This document shows positions 1 to 10,047 of a DNA stretch of 64,000 nucleotides, piece after piece. The position numbers and the translations under genes are program-made. The notes beneath the pieces were generated by a model. That model was not told where the DNA came from, did not search any database, and saw only the letters and a list, made by a program, of their open reading frames with translations. This stretch comes from Desulfofarcimen acetoxidans DSM 771 (GTDB taxonomy: Bacteria > Bacillota > Desulfotomaculia > Desulfotomaculales > Desulfofarciminaceae): assembly GCF_000024205.1 (NCBI RefSeq), contig NC_013216.1, positions 930,001 through 994,000 on the forward strand, written 5' to 3'. The number at the start of each line of letters is the position of its first letter. Position 1 is the first letter of the stretch.

Positions 1-1
1 T

Positions 2-226
2 GATAAAAGTGAAGCGAGGGTGCACAGGGCAAGTGCAAGACGTATTATCGCTGAGCAAACCGTAGATATCCCCTTTTATTTGGCTCAAAAAATAATACTT
101 AAAAAAATATATATTAACGCATATGAACAATTGTCTATTGCTGAGTGCGAATATAACAGTCAGGAGGGAATTATTAAGCCGGACATGAAGACAGGGGGCG
201 AAGACTTTTCATCACATTCGTTTTAA
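2..226 (+). CDS. C-terminal end of an upstream protein, probably Cas3 helicase-nuclease (partial)
   Basis: The frame is open from the left edge of the window to the stop at 226, so this is the last 74 codons of a gene that starts outside. The sequence itself has no diagnostic motif. It is called a probable Cas3 tail only because the next genes are cas4, cas1 and cas2, and type I-B operons are usually ordered cas3-cas4-cas1-cas2. The spacing of 29 bases to cas4 fits one transcript. It could equally be another protein. Confidence 0.4.
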   Translation, partial: DKSEARVHRASARRIIAEQTVDIPFYLAQKIILKKIYINAYEQLSIAECEYNSQEGIIKPDMKTGGEDFSSHSF

Positions 227-255
227 AAAGGACATAAACACAAGGGGACGATTAT

Positions 256-744
256 GTGCATATTACCGGAACCATGTTCTATTATTATTTTGTTTGTCAC
301 CGGAAGTTATGGTGCTTTTACAATTATATCAACTATGAGAATGAAAGCGAAAAGGTGATATTAGGCAAGTTAATTGATGAAAGTGCATATGGCAGAGAAC
401 ATAAACATATTATGATTGACCAAACCGTCAATGTTGATTTTATTAAGGATTGGCAAGTGCTTCATGAGATTAAAAAGAGCAGAAGTATTGAGGAAGCCTC
501 TATTTGGCAGGTAAAATACTATTTGTATTTCCTGAATCAAAGGGGGATAAAAATCGAAAAGGGAATTCTTGATTACCCTAAAATAAAAAAGCGCAGAGAG
601 GTTGTCTTACAAGAGGGTGATTCGGAAAAAATTGAGGAGATACTTATAAGCATAGAAAAAATCCTCCTACAAGAAAAAATGCCCCCACCCATTGAATCTA
701 AAATTTGTAAAAGCTGTGCTTACTATGAATACTGCTATATTTGA
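256..744 (+). CDS. cas4: CRISPR-associated exonuclease Cas4
   Basis: Cas4 is a RecB-like nuclease with an iron-sulfur cluster that trims new spacers and helps choose PAM and orientation during adaptation. The 162-residue protein begins with the typical ITGTMFYYYFVCHRKLW block (Cys14) and ends with Cys151, Cys154 and Cys160, which together give the four cluster ligands. A nuclease-type Q-V-K-Y-Y motif (IWQVKYYLYFL) lies near residue 82-92. Length is normal for the family. The start is GTG with an AGGGG about 9 bases upstream; the ATG two bases earlier is in a frame that closes quickly. It is followed by cas1 after 11 bases, so the adaptation genes are one operon. Confidence 0.92.
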   Translation: MHITGTMFYYYFVCHRKLWCFYNYINYENESEKVILGKLIDESAYGREHKHIMIDQTVNVDFIKDWQVLHEIKKSRSIEEASIWQVKYYLYFLNQRGIKIEKGILDYPKIKKRREVVLQEGDSEKIEEILISIEKILLQEKMPPPIESKICKSCAYYEYCYI

Positions 745-755
745 GGAGATATGAC

Positions 756-1748
756 ATGGCTGAAAGTTTCTACTTATTTTCAAATGGAGAGTTGCAAAGA
801 AAGGATAACGTGCTTAGGATTACTGCTTCGGATGGGCGATACAAGGATATTAAGGTGGAGATGACACAAGATATTTATCTGTTTGGGGAGGTTGATTTAA
901 ATACAAAGTGTTTGAATTATGCGGGTCAATTATCCATCCCAATTCACATATTCAATTATTATGGCTCATATACAGGCAGCTTTTATCCTAAGGAAAAAAA
1001 TGTTTCGGGTAAGCTGCTTATCGAACAGGTCAACCATTATACGGATAAGTATAAGCGGCTGGAAATAGCCAAGGCATTTATTGAAGCGGCTAGTTATAAT
1101 ATTTTGCGGAACTTACGTTATTACAGTGAGAGAGGCAGAGATCTGCAGGCATGCATGACAGAAATCAAAGGATTAAGGAAGGTTATTCCCCGGACAGAGG
1201 ACATTAATGAATTAATGGGAATAGAGGGATGTATTAGGCAAGCCTATTATAATAGCTGGAAAGATATTATCAATCAAGAGGTTGATTTTGAAAAGAGGGT
1301 GAAACGCCCGCCCGATAACATGATTAATGCGCTCATATCCTTTGTAAATTCACTGATATATGCAACCTGTTTGACGGAAATATATAAGACTCAGTTACAT
1401 CCAACTGTAAGCTATCTCCATAGTGCTGGGGAAAGAAGATTTTCTTTATGTTTGGATATTTCAGAAATCTTCAAACCGCTAATAGGTGATCGGTTAATTT
1501 TTTCTATGCTGAACAAGAATATGCTCACTGAAAAGGACTTTGAAAGCCAATCTAATTTCTGCTATTTGAAGGATAATGGACGTAAGCGGTTGCTTCAGAA
1601 GTATGACGAAGATTTGAAGCGTACTATTCGGCATAAGGTTCTAAATAAAAACGTATCTTATCGATATTTAATCCGGCTTGAGTGTTATAAACTAATTAAG
1701 CATCTAATGAGTGATAAAAAATATGAAGGATTTACAATTTGGTGGTGA
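756..1748 (+). CDS. cas1: CRISPR-associated integrase Cas1
   Basis: Cas1 is the metal-dependent integrase that, with Cas2, inserts spacers at the leader end of the array. The 330-residue protein has the family signature YLHSAGERRFSLCLDISEIFKP split across residues about 220-241, with the metal ligands expected at Glu157 (MGIEGCIRQ), His222 and Asp234/Glu237. An N-terminal beta domain precedes the all-helical domain. The ATG at 756 is chosen because GAGGAG sits 7 bases upstream; an upstream TTG in the same frame has no such site. The gene overlaps or abuts cas2 at its 3' end (spacing 2 bases). Sequence type agrees with subtype I-B. Confidence 0.97.
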   Translation: MAESFYLFSNGELQRKDNVLRITASDGRYKDIKVEMTQDIYLFGEVDLNTKCLNYAGQLSIPIHIFNYYGSYTGSFYPKEKNVSGKLLIEQVNHYTDKYKRLEIAKAFIEAASYNILRNLRYYSERGRDLQACMTEIKGLRKVIPRTEDINELMGIEGCIRQAYYNSWKDIINQEVDFEKRVKRPPDNMINALISFVNSLIYATCLTEIYKTQLHPTVSYLHSAGERRFSLCLDISEIFKPLIGDRLIFSMLNKNMLTEKDFESQSNFCYLKDNGRKRLLQKYDEDLKRTIRHKVLNKNVSYRYLIRLECYKLIKHLMSDKKYEGFTIWW

Positions 1749-1750
1749 TT

Positions 1751-2029
1751 ATGTACATTATATTAGTATACGATATCGAGATGGATGAGGGTGGAGCGAA
1801 AGCATCAAGAAGAGTTTTCAAAACCTGTAAAAAGTATCTTACTCATATACAAAAATCAGTATTTGAGGGCGATATTACACCATCCTTGCTGCAAAAGTTA
1901 CGAATAGAGCTAGACAAGTTTATTAGAAAGGATAGGGATTCGGTATTAGTATTTAAAAGTAGAGAAGAGCGTTGGCTTCAAAAAGAATTTTGGGGAAAAG
2001 AAGATGATAAAACATCAAATTTCTTTTAG
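1751..2029 (+). CDS. cas2: CRISPR-associated protein Cas2
   Basis: Cas2 is the small ferredoxin-fold subunit that bridges Cas1 dimers in the spacer integration complex. The 92-residue protein starts MYIILVYDIEMDEGG, with the beta1 strand and Asp of the conserved VYDI motif, and contains the usual middle block ending SVFEGDITPSLLQKL. The ATG at 1751 is preceded by GGTGGTGATT; two in-frame GTG codons just upstream overlap the end of cas1. It is the last gene of the cas operon; an IS630 insertion lies 39 bases after its stop, separating it from the array leader. Confidence 0.95.
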   Translation: MYIILVYDIEMDEGGAKASRRVFKTCKKYLTHIQKSVFEGDITPSLLQKLRIELDKFIRKDRDSVLVFKSREERWLQKEFWGKEDDKTSNFF

Positions 2030-2150
2030 TTACAATACATTTAAAAAATTGCAATAAATTATTGCTATATAGAAACGATTAATAAAGTAATGGTAATTTT
2101 TACTCCTATCCTGTAAAATAGAATCAAGTGTGAGGAGGGGTATTATTACC

Positions 2151-2678
2151 ATGAGGAAATTGCATTTAAACAATCCACAAAATTTAACCATTGAGGATTT
2201 GAATAAGATAAAAAGAGAAACACCATATAAACTAAGATGCAGAGTTCAAGCTGTTATTCTTGTCATGAAAGGGAGACAAGCAAAGCAGATTGCCGAATAT
2301 CTTGATATAAGTGAACAAACCATAAGAAAATACGTTGCTTACTTTAATGAAGGTGGAGTTGAAAAACTGCTTCATGTATCAAAAAAACCGGGAAGACCGC
2401 CAAGGCTAACCAGTGAACAAAAAGAAGAGGTCAAAGAGGTACTGAAACAATCACCATCAGAGGTTGGTTTTAGTACCCATACTACTTGGAATTGTAAAAC
2501 CCTCGCTGCTTACATTCATGATACATACGGCGTTAAATATACATCAGATGGTGTTTGGCGCATGCTTCTTAAGATGGATTTTCGTTATAATCGTCCCACT
2601 TATGTATTAGCCAAAGCTGATCCGGAAAAACAAAAAGCTTTTCAAGATGAGCTGGAAGAGTTAAAAAAATCTCACTGA
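2151..2678 (+). CDS. IS630-family transposase, N-terminal frame (orfA)
   Basis: This 175-residue frame holds the DNA-binding half: a helix-turn-helix at residues about 35-65 (RQAKQIAEYLDISEQTIRKY) and a second winged-helix segment (SPSEVGFSTHTTWNCKTL). It ends ELEELKKSH and stops at 2678, in a run of seven A residues (2663-2669). Removing or skipping one A joins it directly to the catalytic frame that follows. The ATG at 2151 has AGGAGGGG about 11 bases upstream. Either the two frames are joined by slippage on the A run, which is known for this family, or the copy carries a one-base expansion and is dead. Confidence 0.85.
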   Translation: MRKLHLNNPQNLTIEDLNKIKRETPYKLRCRVQAVILVMKGRQAKQIAEYLDISEQTIRKYVAYFNEGGVEKLLHVSKKPGRPPRLTSEQKEEVKEVLKQSPSEVGFSTHTTWNCKTLAAYIHDTYGVKYTSDGVWRMLLKMDFRYNRPTYVLAKADPEKQKAFQDELEELKKSH

Positions 2679-3201
2679 ATGTGAAATACTCCTATATGTG
2701 GATGCATCTCATATTAGGGACTATCAAGGTTTACAACGAGCATGGTTCCCAAAAGGTGAGCAAAAAAAGATTAAGACCTATGGACACCATGCAAAAGTTA
2801 CATTATACGGTGCTTTAAACTACCATACGGGTAAAGTTTTTTGTGTAAATTATGACAAAATCGATGCAGAAAAATTCAAAGATTTTCTTAAAAAATTGGT
2901 ATCACATTTTTTAAAAGATGACATTTCTAAAATTTACATTGTTCTTGATAATGCAAGAGTTCATCATGCAAAATTACTTAAAGACTTTTTAGACGAGCAT
3001 AAGGATCATCTATTTTTGAAATTTCTTCCACCCTACTCACCCAATCTGAATTGCATAGAAGAGTTATGGAAATGGTTAAAAAATACAGCTATTTATAATC
3101 GCTTTCATAAAAATGCTTCAGAAATTCAAAAATCTGTTGACTCGTTTTTAGAGGAAATCAAATGCTGTTCGGAAGATGTGAAAAAGAGACTTTGCGTTTA
3201 A
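2665..3201 (+). CDS. IS630-family transposase, catalytic frame (orfB)
   Basis: The frame opens at 2665 and reads NLTECEILLYVDASHIRDYQ, the expected continuation of orfA. The DDE catalytic triad is visible: Asp in YVDASH, Asp in IVLDNARVHHAK and Glu in NLNCIEELWKWLKN. No good start codon of its own is seen (a GTG is at 2698), which supports expression as a fusion with orfA after a net +1 shift at the A7 tract. Total fused length of about 345 residues is normal for IS630. Confidence 0.85.
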   Translation, partial: KNLTECEILLYVDASHIRDYQGLQRAWFPKGEQKKIKTYGHHAKVTLYGALNYHTGKVFCVNYDKIDAEKFKDFLKKLVSHFLKDDISKIYIVLDNARVHHAKLLKDFLDEHKDHLFLKFLPPYSPNLNCIEELWKWLKNTAIYNRFHKNASEIQKSVDSFLEEIKCCSEDVKKRLCV

Positions 3202-3233
3202 TTTATAACGATATTTATTATTTCGGTTCTATA

Positions 3234-3525
3234 TATATTTACAATAAGCTGAAATATAGGATTTGATGAATTCTAACGGAGGAATCTAATTATTTTACTA
3301 ACAAATAGGATAATACTAAAGATATTATTTGTTCAGAAAAAAAATCTGTCGATCTCTGTTAGTGCAAAATACCATATAGATAGACAAGAGCTTAAGTTAC
3401 GGTGCTTTTTAGAATATATTGCTTCAGATTTTATAAAATTAGGTGTAGAATAAACTCATGTGAATAGCAATCGACAATAATTATCTTTTCGTGTTTAATA
3501 TTTAAGCACACCAACCTTGAGGGGT
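3234..3525 (+). promoter_or_regulatory. CRISPR leader region
   Basis: This 292-base AT-rich stretch lies between the IS630 right end and the first repeat and has no convincing gene. By position it is the leader: it carries the array promoter and the sequence recognised by Cas1-Cas2. The repeats nearest to it are all identical while the far end of the array has variant repeats, which fits new spacers being added here. A short open frame ending at 3453 is not supported by a start or ribosome binding site. Confidence 0.6.
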
Positions 3526-6500
3526 GATCTAATTTAGCCATAGTGGAATGTAAATGCACTTTTATATACACCTCTATGCCCCACTATTTCAAGATCTAAT
3601 TTAGCCATAGTGGAATGTAAATTGGTTCCGTCAATATCTATTTGTAGAACATAGACGGATCTAATTTAGCCATAGTGGAATGTAAATCGTCCATAATGCT
3701 TTCAAGAGACTCGCGCATAGCGATCTAATTTAGCCATAGTGGAATGTAAATCCCGAACTGCTAAGTCCTGCAGCAACAGCAGATCAAGATCTAATTTAGC
3801 CATAGTGGAATGTAAATCCTATATTCCGGGGCCGATGTGGCAGCCTGCTGCGTGATCTAATTTAGCCATAGTGGAATGTAAATGCGACTAATGCGTAACA
3901 ATTCGGCAGCTTCGTCAGGGATCTAATTTAGCCATAGTGGAATGTAAATAGTATTGACACTAATAACACGGTTCATGTCAGCGGCGATCTAATTTAGCCA
4001 TAGTGGAATGTAAATTTTTGCACCTCCTATATATACCCCGACAACTCGTAAGATCTAATTTAGCCATAGTGGAATGTAAATCCTAATTCTACGTATGATT
4101 CAACTGTTCCGACAACTGTGATCTAATTTAGCCATAGTGGAATGTAAATACTTCAGAGAATAAAGCACCTTTGGCGATTTGTTCAGATCTAATTTAGCCA
4201 TAGTGGAATGTAAATGTATTTAGTGCAGCCTCTACCTGACTTAGCACGATACGATCTAATTTAGCCATAGTGGAATGTAAATAAGTATAATTGGAACGCT
4301 CTATACGAGGAATATAACTGATCTAATTTAGCCATAGTGGAATGTAAATCAAGTACCTCTCCTCGCGGGCTTCCCGGCCCGCTCGTGATCTAATTTAGCC
4401 ATAGTGGAATGTAAATTAAATATGGACGAAGGGCAAGGAGAACCGTCAAGCGGATCTAATTTAGCCATAGTGGAATGTAAATTTCCAGGTCAGTGCGAAG
4501 CCACCAGCCATAAAACAGGGATCTAATTTAGCCATAGTGGAATGTAAATTGAGTATAAGGTCCGGAAATATATTTCATTACACAGATCTAATTTAGCCAT
4601 AGTGGAATGTAAATGATACTTTTCTGGACTGCTGCTGAAAACCATAAAAAGTGATCTAATTTAGCCATAGTGGAATGTAAATGTAAGCATTGATGTGGGT
4701 TCGAGTCCTGCGCCCGGCGTGATCTAATTTAGCCATAGTGGAATGTAAATTATTTAAATACTGATATTGAGGAGTTAGCGGGGCTGTGATCTAATTTAGC
4801 CATAGTGGAATGTAAATACCTTTGTAGGATTGCGTTTGCGGGAGGCAAGAGAGTGATCTAATTTAGCCATAGTGGAATGTAAATTCCGGGGCTTTGGATA
4901 GCATGGTTGCTTTGGCCTAGATCTAATTTAGCCATAGTGGAATGTAAATGAGTTATTGCAGCAGGTAAAGGTTGCTTGGGAGAAGAGATCTAATTTAGCC
5001 ATAGTGGAATGTAAATGTAACTGCAACCGTTGCGGAAATTCGTGCAATGGATGATCTAATTTAGCCATAGTGGAATGTAAATGGGGTGGCGTCAGCTTCA
5101 GCTATCAGGACACTTAGCGTGATCTAATTTAGCCATAGTGGAATGTAAATTATGACATAAAAAGAAAATTACCGTAAGGAGGACTGTGATCTAATTTAGC
5201 CATAGTGGAATGTAAATCTAACAAAACGTTCCAGATAATCGCAAAGTATGCGGGATCTAATTTAGCCATAGTGGAATGTAAATTGCTACCCTACTTATGA
5301 AAATGGGAGTGCAGCCAAGATCTAATTTAGCCATAGTGGAATGTAAATGATGGCGCTGTATGGAGTGCGGCGCCGGCGCATAGATCTAATTTAGCCATAG
5401 TGGAATGTAAATTATATCTACCAGGTGACCAAGGAGGAATGCCTAGAGATCTAATTTAGCCATAGTGGAATGTAAATAAAGTTCAGCGAACTTATGAGAA
5501 ACCTCTAACCTGTGATCTAATTTAGCCATAGTGGAATGTAAATTATTTAACACCTCCCTCTATAATCTTTGATTTTCTCGATCTAATTTAGCCATAGTGG
5601 AATGTAAATCAGAGCAAGTGCTGCAGATACAGGCTGCCGGTGATGATCTAATTTAGCCATAGTGGAATGTAAATAAAATATATCTGTCATACATAGCGCC
5701 ATTTTTAAACCGATCTAATTTAGCCATAGTGGAATGTAAATACGCCGGACGAAATTGTATCAATAGTTACAGCTTAGATCTAATTTAGCCATAGTGGAAT
5801 GTAAATGCTACTGACCCCGCTGTTATTGACGGAATTCAAGAAGATCTAATTTAGCCATAGTGGAATGTAAATTATGTCTCCTGATTGTAAATTATTAGTA
5901 TAGTCATAGATCTAATTTAGCCATAGTGGAATGTAAATTGGCCTGTTTTTCCGGTCAGAATCAGACCGTCAGCTGATCTAATTTAGCCATAGTGGAATGT
6001 AAATGGTGGTTCGCGGCAAAGCTATAAAACGAATCATACCGATCTAATTTAGCCATAGTGGAATGTAAATTTCGTTTTAACCCGCTAGCAGGCTTTCTGC
6101 TGTTTGATCTAATTTAGCCATAGTGGAATGTAAATAAGACAAACGCAGGCCGGTACTGGCCGCCAAGCGTCGATCTAATTTAGCCATAGTGGAATGTAAA
6201 TTTTTTTAAAGATGAACAAATGGTTATCATTGAGATGATCTAATTTAGCCATAGTGGAATGTAAATGATTAGCTGTTTAACAATGGAACAGAGTTTAATT
6301 AGCGATCTAATTTAGCCATAGTGGAATGTAAATGACATCTTAATCTAAAAAACTGTATTTTTTAGCTGCGATCTAATTTAGCCATAGTGGAATGTAAATT
6401 AACAGAGATCAAGAAGCGTGATTTGCTTTGTTATATTGATCTAATTTAGCCATAGTGGAATGTAAATATGATGAAAAACCTGATTTAATCAGGATTGTTG

Positions 6501-7981
6501 GAGATCTAATTTAGCCATAGTGGAATGTAAATGGATTTGCACTCCTGGGCTATGTGTGTGCGCTGGTGATCTAATTTAGCCATAGTGGAATGTAAATTTT
6601 AATTCTTCTTGGGTAACCATTCCGCTTATGCCAGATCTAATTTAGCCATAGTGGAATGTAAATGCAATGACAGTTTGTTCCGTTAAGGAGGCATCAATGA
6701 TCTAATTTAGCCATAGTGGAATGTAAATGACAACGGCAAGTGGGAAGAAAAATACACTAGGCAGATCTAATTTAGCCATAGTGGAATGTAAATAATATTA
6801 TGCCAGGAGTGCAGGAGGGGGACTGTCAAGATCTAATTTAGCCATAGTGGAATGTAAATTCGACAAATTTGATTTTAGCTATTATGGCGATAACGATCTA
6901 ATTTAGCCATAGTGGAATGTAAATAACAATATGCCAGTAAATTAATTAGATGCGAATACTGATCTAATTTAGCCATAGTGGAATGTAAATAAGTTAGAAC
7001 CAGAAGAGGTGGGTATAGCAGATGAAGATCTAATTTAGCCATAGTGGAATGTAAATCGAAAAACTGTTGTAATACGTCCTGGGTTTTTGTACGATCTAAT
7101 TTAGCCATAGTGGAATGTAAATGTGCATGTTGAAGTTGTAGACAGTAATGAAAAATTTGATCTAATTTAGCCATAGTGGAATGTAAATATGCATACCACA
7201 TACATGATGTTGCATACGACCCTTGATCTAATTTAGCCATAGTGGAATGTAAATATGATACTTGAAGAGGGCATGGATTTTAAGCCTTTGATCTAATTTA
7301 GCCATAGTGGAATGTAAATGGTGGTTCGCGGCAAAGGAATAAAAGCTGTCATAGGATCTAATTTAGCCATAGTGGAATGTAAATTCTTCCTTAACTGTCT
7401 TGATGTCATGACACCGCTTACAGATCTAATTTAGCCATAGTGGAATGTAAATGAGTGTTATGAGATCCTATGTGCTAGTATCTATTAACGATCTAATTTA
7501 GCCATAGTGGAATGTAAATACGGTTCATCAGGTAAGATAATCCGCTTTGATTTTCGATCTAATTTAGCCATAGTGGAATGTAAATGGGATAAGGTGTTTT
7601 TGACTTCAACGCTGCGGCCTCGATCTAATTTAGCCATAGTGGAATGTAAATGGTTAATTGACACTAAAGGTCAGTTAATACGCCTTGATCTAATTTAGCC
7701 ATAGTGGAATGTAAATGGTCTAAGTTATTTGCAATTATTAACTATCGGGTGAGATCTAATTTAGCCATAGTGGAATGTAAATACGCATTACGAGTGCGTG
7801 AAAAGTACTTTTTTAGCCGATCTAATTTAGCCATAGTGGAATGTAAATTGAATTAGCTCGTATCTTTTCAATCGGTACTGGTATGGATCTAATTTAGCCA
7901 TAGTGGAATGTAAATATCAGATGCGGTAAACAAGGTAATACCTAGTAGAATGATCTAATTTAGCCATAGTGGAATGTAAAT
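3526..7981 (+). CRISPR. CRISPR array A, 68 repeats
   Basis: I count 68 copies of a 30-base repeat that begins GATCTAATTTAGCC and ends GGAATGTAAAT, separated by spacers of about 34-38 bases. The first repeat starts at 3526 and the last complete one at 7952. The repeat can fold through CCA-TAG-TGG and ATTTA/TAAAT pairs, and its 3' end ATGTAAAT would be the 8-base crRNA handle, as in type I-B. This orientation, together with cas1-cas2 and the leader on the left, indicates transcription on the plus strand. Spacers are otherwise mostly unique, with a few related pairs described in the findings. Confidence 0.98.
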
Positions 7982-8004
7982 TACCCACCTTCCGCAAGAT
8001 AAAA

Positions 8005-8035
8005 ATCTAAACCTGTAAAATAGTGGAGCATAAAT
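8005..8035 (+). repeat. Degenerate CRISPR repeat at the end of array A
   Basis: The stretch keeps ATCTAA at its start and ATAGTGGA and TAAAT toward its end but differs from the array repeat in the middle and is one or two bases longer. It lies one shortened spacer (about 23 bases) after the last good repeat, just before the IS1634-like element. It may be a decayed repeat left beside the insertion. Confidence 0.55.
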
Positions 8036-8060
8036 AATATTAATTACAACCATAAAAAAA

Positions 8061-9990
8061 ACTGATCCATAAACTGGAAGGATCTCTGTTTTTTGTGTCG
8101 AATTATCACTAATAAGAATAAATATTAGTGAGGGATCGTCATGGACTTACAACCTATTTTAGAACAACTAGCTAAATTACCCCCCGAAATATTGATGAAG
8201 ATAATGCCCGAATTAAAAGTAGAAGTTCCGAAGGCAGATCCCTCAGGTGCAGTACTTATCGGTGTCTTTTTAGCAAGAAGCCTGGGCATCGGTAAAATAA
8301 TTGACAACTTTATAGGCGAAGAATATGTTACTTATGAGCATCTACGTGAAGACAGAGCCAACGGTTCTAAATGTCGGGTAAGTACTGGTTTGGCATGTGA
8401 AATAATGGTTGGCGACATGCTGGGCAGAAATAAAGATCTCACCCGTTTATATAAATTTGAAGAAGCTTGTGAAAACTGGCAAGTCGAAACAATACTCGGT
8501 ATACCGTCCGAAAAATTTAATGATGACAAAATGGGTAGAGCCCTTGACGCTATAAACTCAAATGCAAAATATATGGCTAATGTATTGCAGGATATTGTTT
8601 TATCAGCATCCAAGAAATTTGGAGTTCCACTTAACACTTTTTACAATGACACATCCTCCATTCCAGTCTCTGGTGTTATGGAGGATAACGATAAAGTTCA
8701 ATACGGGTATGGTGGTCTACCGGGTTTAAAACAATTAATCCTTAATCTTACGATAGCCTCTGGTGCATCTTTGCCGGTAACATCATCAATTGATTCCGGT
8801 AATGTTCAAGGCGGTACGACTTTTGAGCGTTCATTCGAGAAGGTTAAAGAGATTACCGATGACCAAGAATTTGAGATGATTATTGATCGTGGTATCCTAA
8901 CCCAAGATAATATGCATTTGATGCTTACTAATAGCAACCAAAAGGCCTTTTTTATAGGTCCACTCAAGGATGAGCTATCAAAGAATTGGGTCTTAGAGCA
9001 ATTAAATGAGGCTAAAAAAGATGATTTTGCTGCTATTGACTATCGCTCTAAGAAAGAAATAGAAAGAAATCTACCCAGACACTACGAGGCGTTAGAGACA
9101 AAATATACGTTTAAGGTAAAACTTGAGCCTCCCTCAGAGGGTAGTAAGAACAAAAAGCAACTCAAAAAAAGTAAGCGAATATTTGCGACACATACTATAA
9201 GGGCGGTTATTTATTGTGATTTAAACAAAAAACCTAAGGAACAAGAGCGTCGTCAAAAGCGTATAACCAGCACAGAAGATGCATTAGTAGAACTAAATGG
9301 TAAGCTCAACAAACGTAACTTAATTACGAAGGAAGCCTGTGAAAAAGCAGTAGATAATATTTTTAAAGGGCAGCCTGAAATGCGTAGGCTGTTTAATGTA
9401 ACAATTAAACTAAATCAACATAATGCTATTGTTATGTCCTGGTCAAAAGATGAAGCTATAATTCCAGAGCTTGAGAAAACCGACGGTATCTTTGTGCTTT
9501 TAACCAACCATGACAAAGAGAAGGTTGATGCTAATGAACTGCTTACCCGCTATCGTGGTAGGAACGACATCGAAATCAGTTTTAGGTTTTTGAAGGGTTC
9601 TCTTGATTTACAACAAGTATTCCTTCGCAATCCTGAAAGAGTAGATGCCTATTGCTTTTTAAAAGTATTGGCTATGCTTGTGCTTAATTTAGCAGCCTGG
9701 CTGTTAGCTAAAAATGGCAAAAAGATGTCTCCCCAAAAATTACAGAGAGAACTTGGCGACCTAACTATCTCAGAACAAAGGTTGCAGCCTATTGGTATAC
9801 ACCATTGGAATGGGACGAATATTCCTAATACTATTGATGTATTGGTTAATCTGTTTAACTTACCACATCCACTTGAATTAATAGAGGTTATTAATTCAGC
9901 AATCAATTTTTCTTATCATATTGAGAAATGGTTTAAGGATAATTTTAGAAAATAAGGTTTGGCAGTGGTTCCCAGTTTACTGATCCCTTA
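8061..9990 (+). mobile_element. IS1634-like (IS4 superfamily) insertion splitting the CRISPR array
   Basis: A single large transposase gene is flanked by imperfect inverted ends: on the left ACTGATCCATAAACTGG, and on the reverse strand of the right end GGGATCAGTAAACTGGG. Exact ends and any target duplication cannot be fixed by eye. CRISPR repeats of the same sequence occur on both sides, 80 bases before and 57 bases after the proposed element. Confidence 0.75.
8141..9955 (+). CDS. IS1634-like DDE transposase
   Basis: The 604-residue protein has the layout of IS1634/IS4-type transposases: a N-terminal region, an Asp in FYNDTSSIPVSG, a second Asp in MIIDRGILTQDN, and the C-terminal Y-R-G-R-N-D-I-E-I-S-F-R-F-L-K motif carrying the catalytic Glu. 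The frame is intact, so the element may still be active. The ATG follows GAGGG by about 7 bases. It is the only gene of the insertion in the CRISPR array. Confidence 0.85.
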   Translation: MDLQPILEQLAKLPPEILMKIMPELKVEVPKADPSGAVLIGVFLARSLGIGKIIDNFIGEEYVTYEHLREDRANGSKCRVSTGLACEIMVGDMLGRNKDLTRLYKFEEACENWQVETILGIPSEKFNDDKMGRALDAINSNAKYMANVLQDIVLSASKKFGVPLNTFYNDTSSIPVSGVMEDNDKVQYGYGGLPGLKQLILNLTIASGASLPVTSSIDSGNVQGGTTFERSFEKVKEITDDQEFEMIIDRGILTQDNMHLMLTNSNQKAFFIGPLKDELSKNWVLEQLNEAKKDDFAAIDYRSKKEIERNLPRHYEALETKYTFKVKLEPPSEGSKNKKQLKKSKRIFATHTIRAVIYCDLNKKPKEQERRQKRITSTEDALVELNGKLNKRNLITKEACEKAVDNIFKGQPEMRRLFNVTIKLNQHNAIVMSWSKDEAIIPELEKTDGIFVLLTNHDKEKVDANELLTRYRGRNDIEISFRFLKGSLDLQQVFLRNPERVDAYCFLKVLAMLVLNLAAWLLAKNGKKMSPQKLQRELGDLTISEQRLQPIGIHHWNGTNIPNTIDVLVNLFNLPHPLELIEVINSAINFSYHIEKWFKDNFRK

Positions 9991-10047
9991 GTGCGAAACC
10001 TGGGAAATTAGTAGACAAATCAGCCCGTTATTGGTTTCCCTTATGAT

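Larger units (their letters stand above)
2068..3233 (+). mobile_element. IS630-family insertion sequence between cas2 and the CRISPR leader
   Basis: The ends are imperfect inverted repeats: TATAGAAACGATTAATAAA on the left and, on the opposite strand of the right end, TATAGAACCGAAATAATAAA. Both ends abut TA dinucleotides, as expected for IS630/Tc1 elements that duplicate TA. The element of about 1.17 kb carries two overlapping transposase frames. It sits between cas2 and the leader of the array. Confidence 0.8.

Noticed and set aside
3287-3453. Short frame after the IS630 with a LysR-end-like look (SVSAKYHIDRQELKLRCFLEY)
   Set aside because: There is no start, ribosome site or further domain; similarity is too weak to call.
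6875-7240. Minus-strand open frame with repeated YLHSTMAKLD units
   Set aside because: It is the translation of CRISPR repeats and spacers; the same occurs at 10028-10264, and on the plus strand at 7507-7698 and 11710-11901 (SNLAIVECK units).
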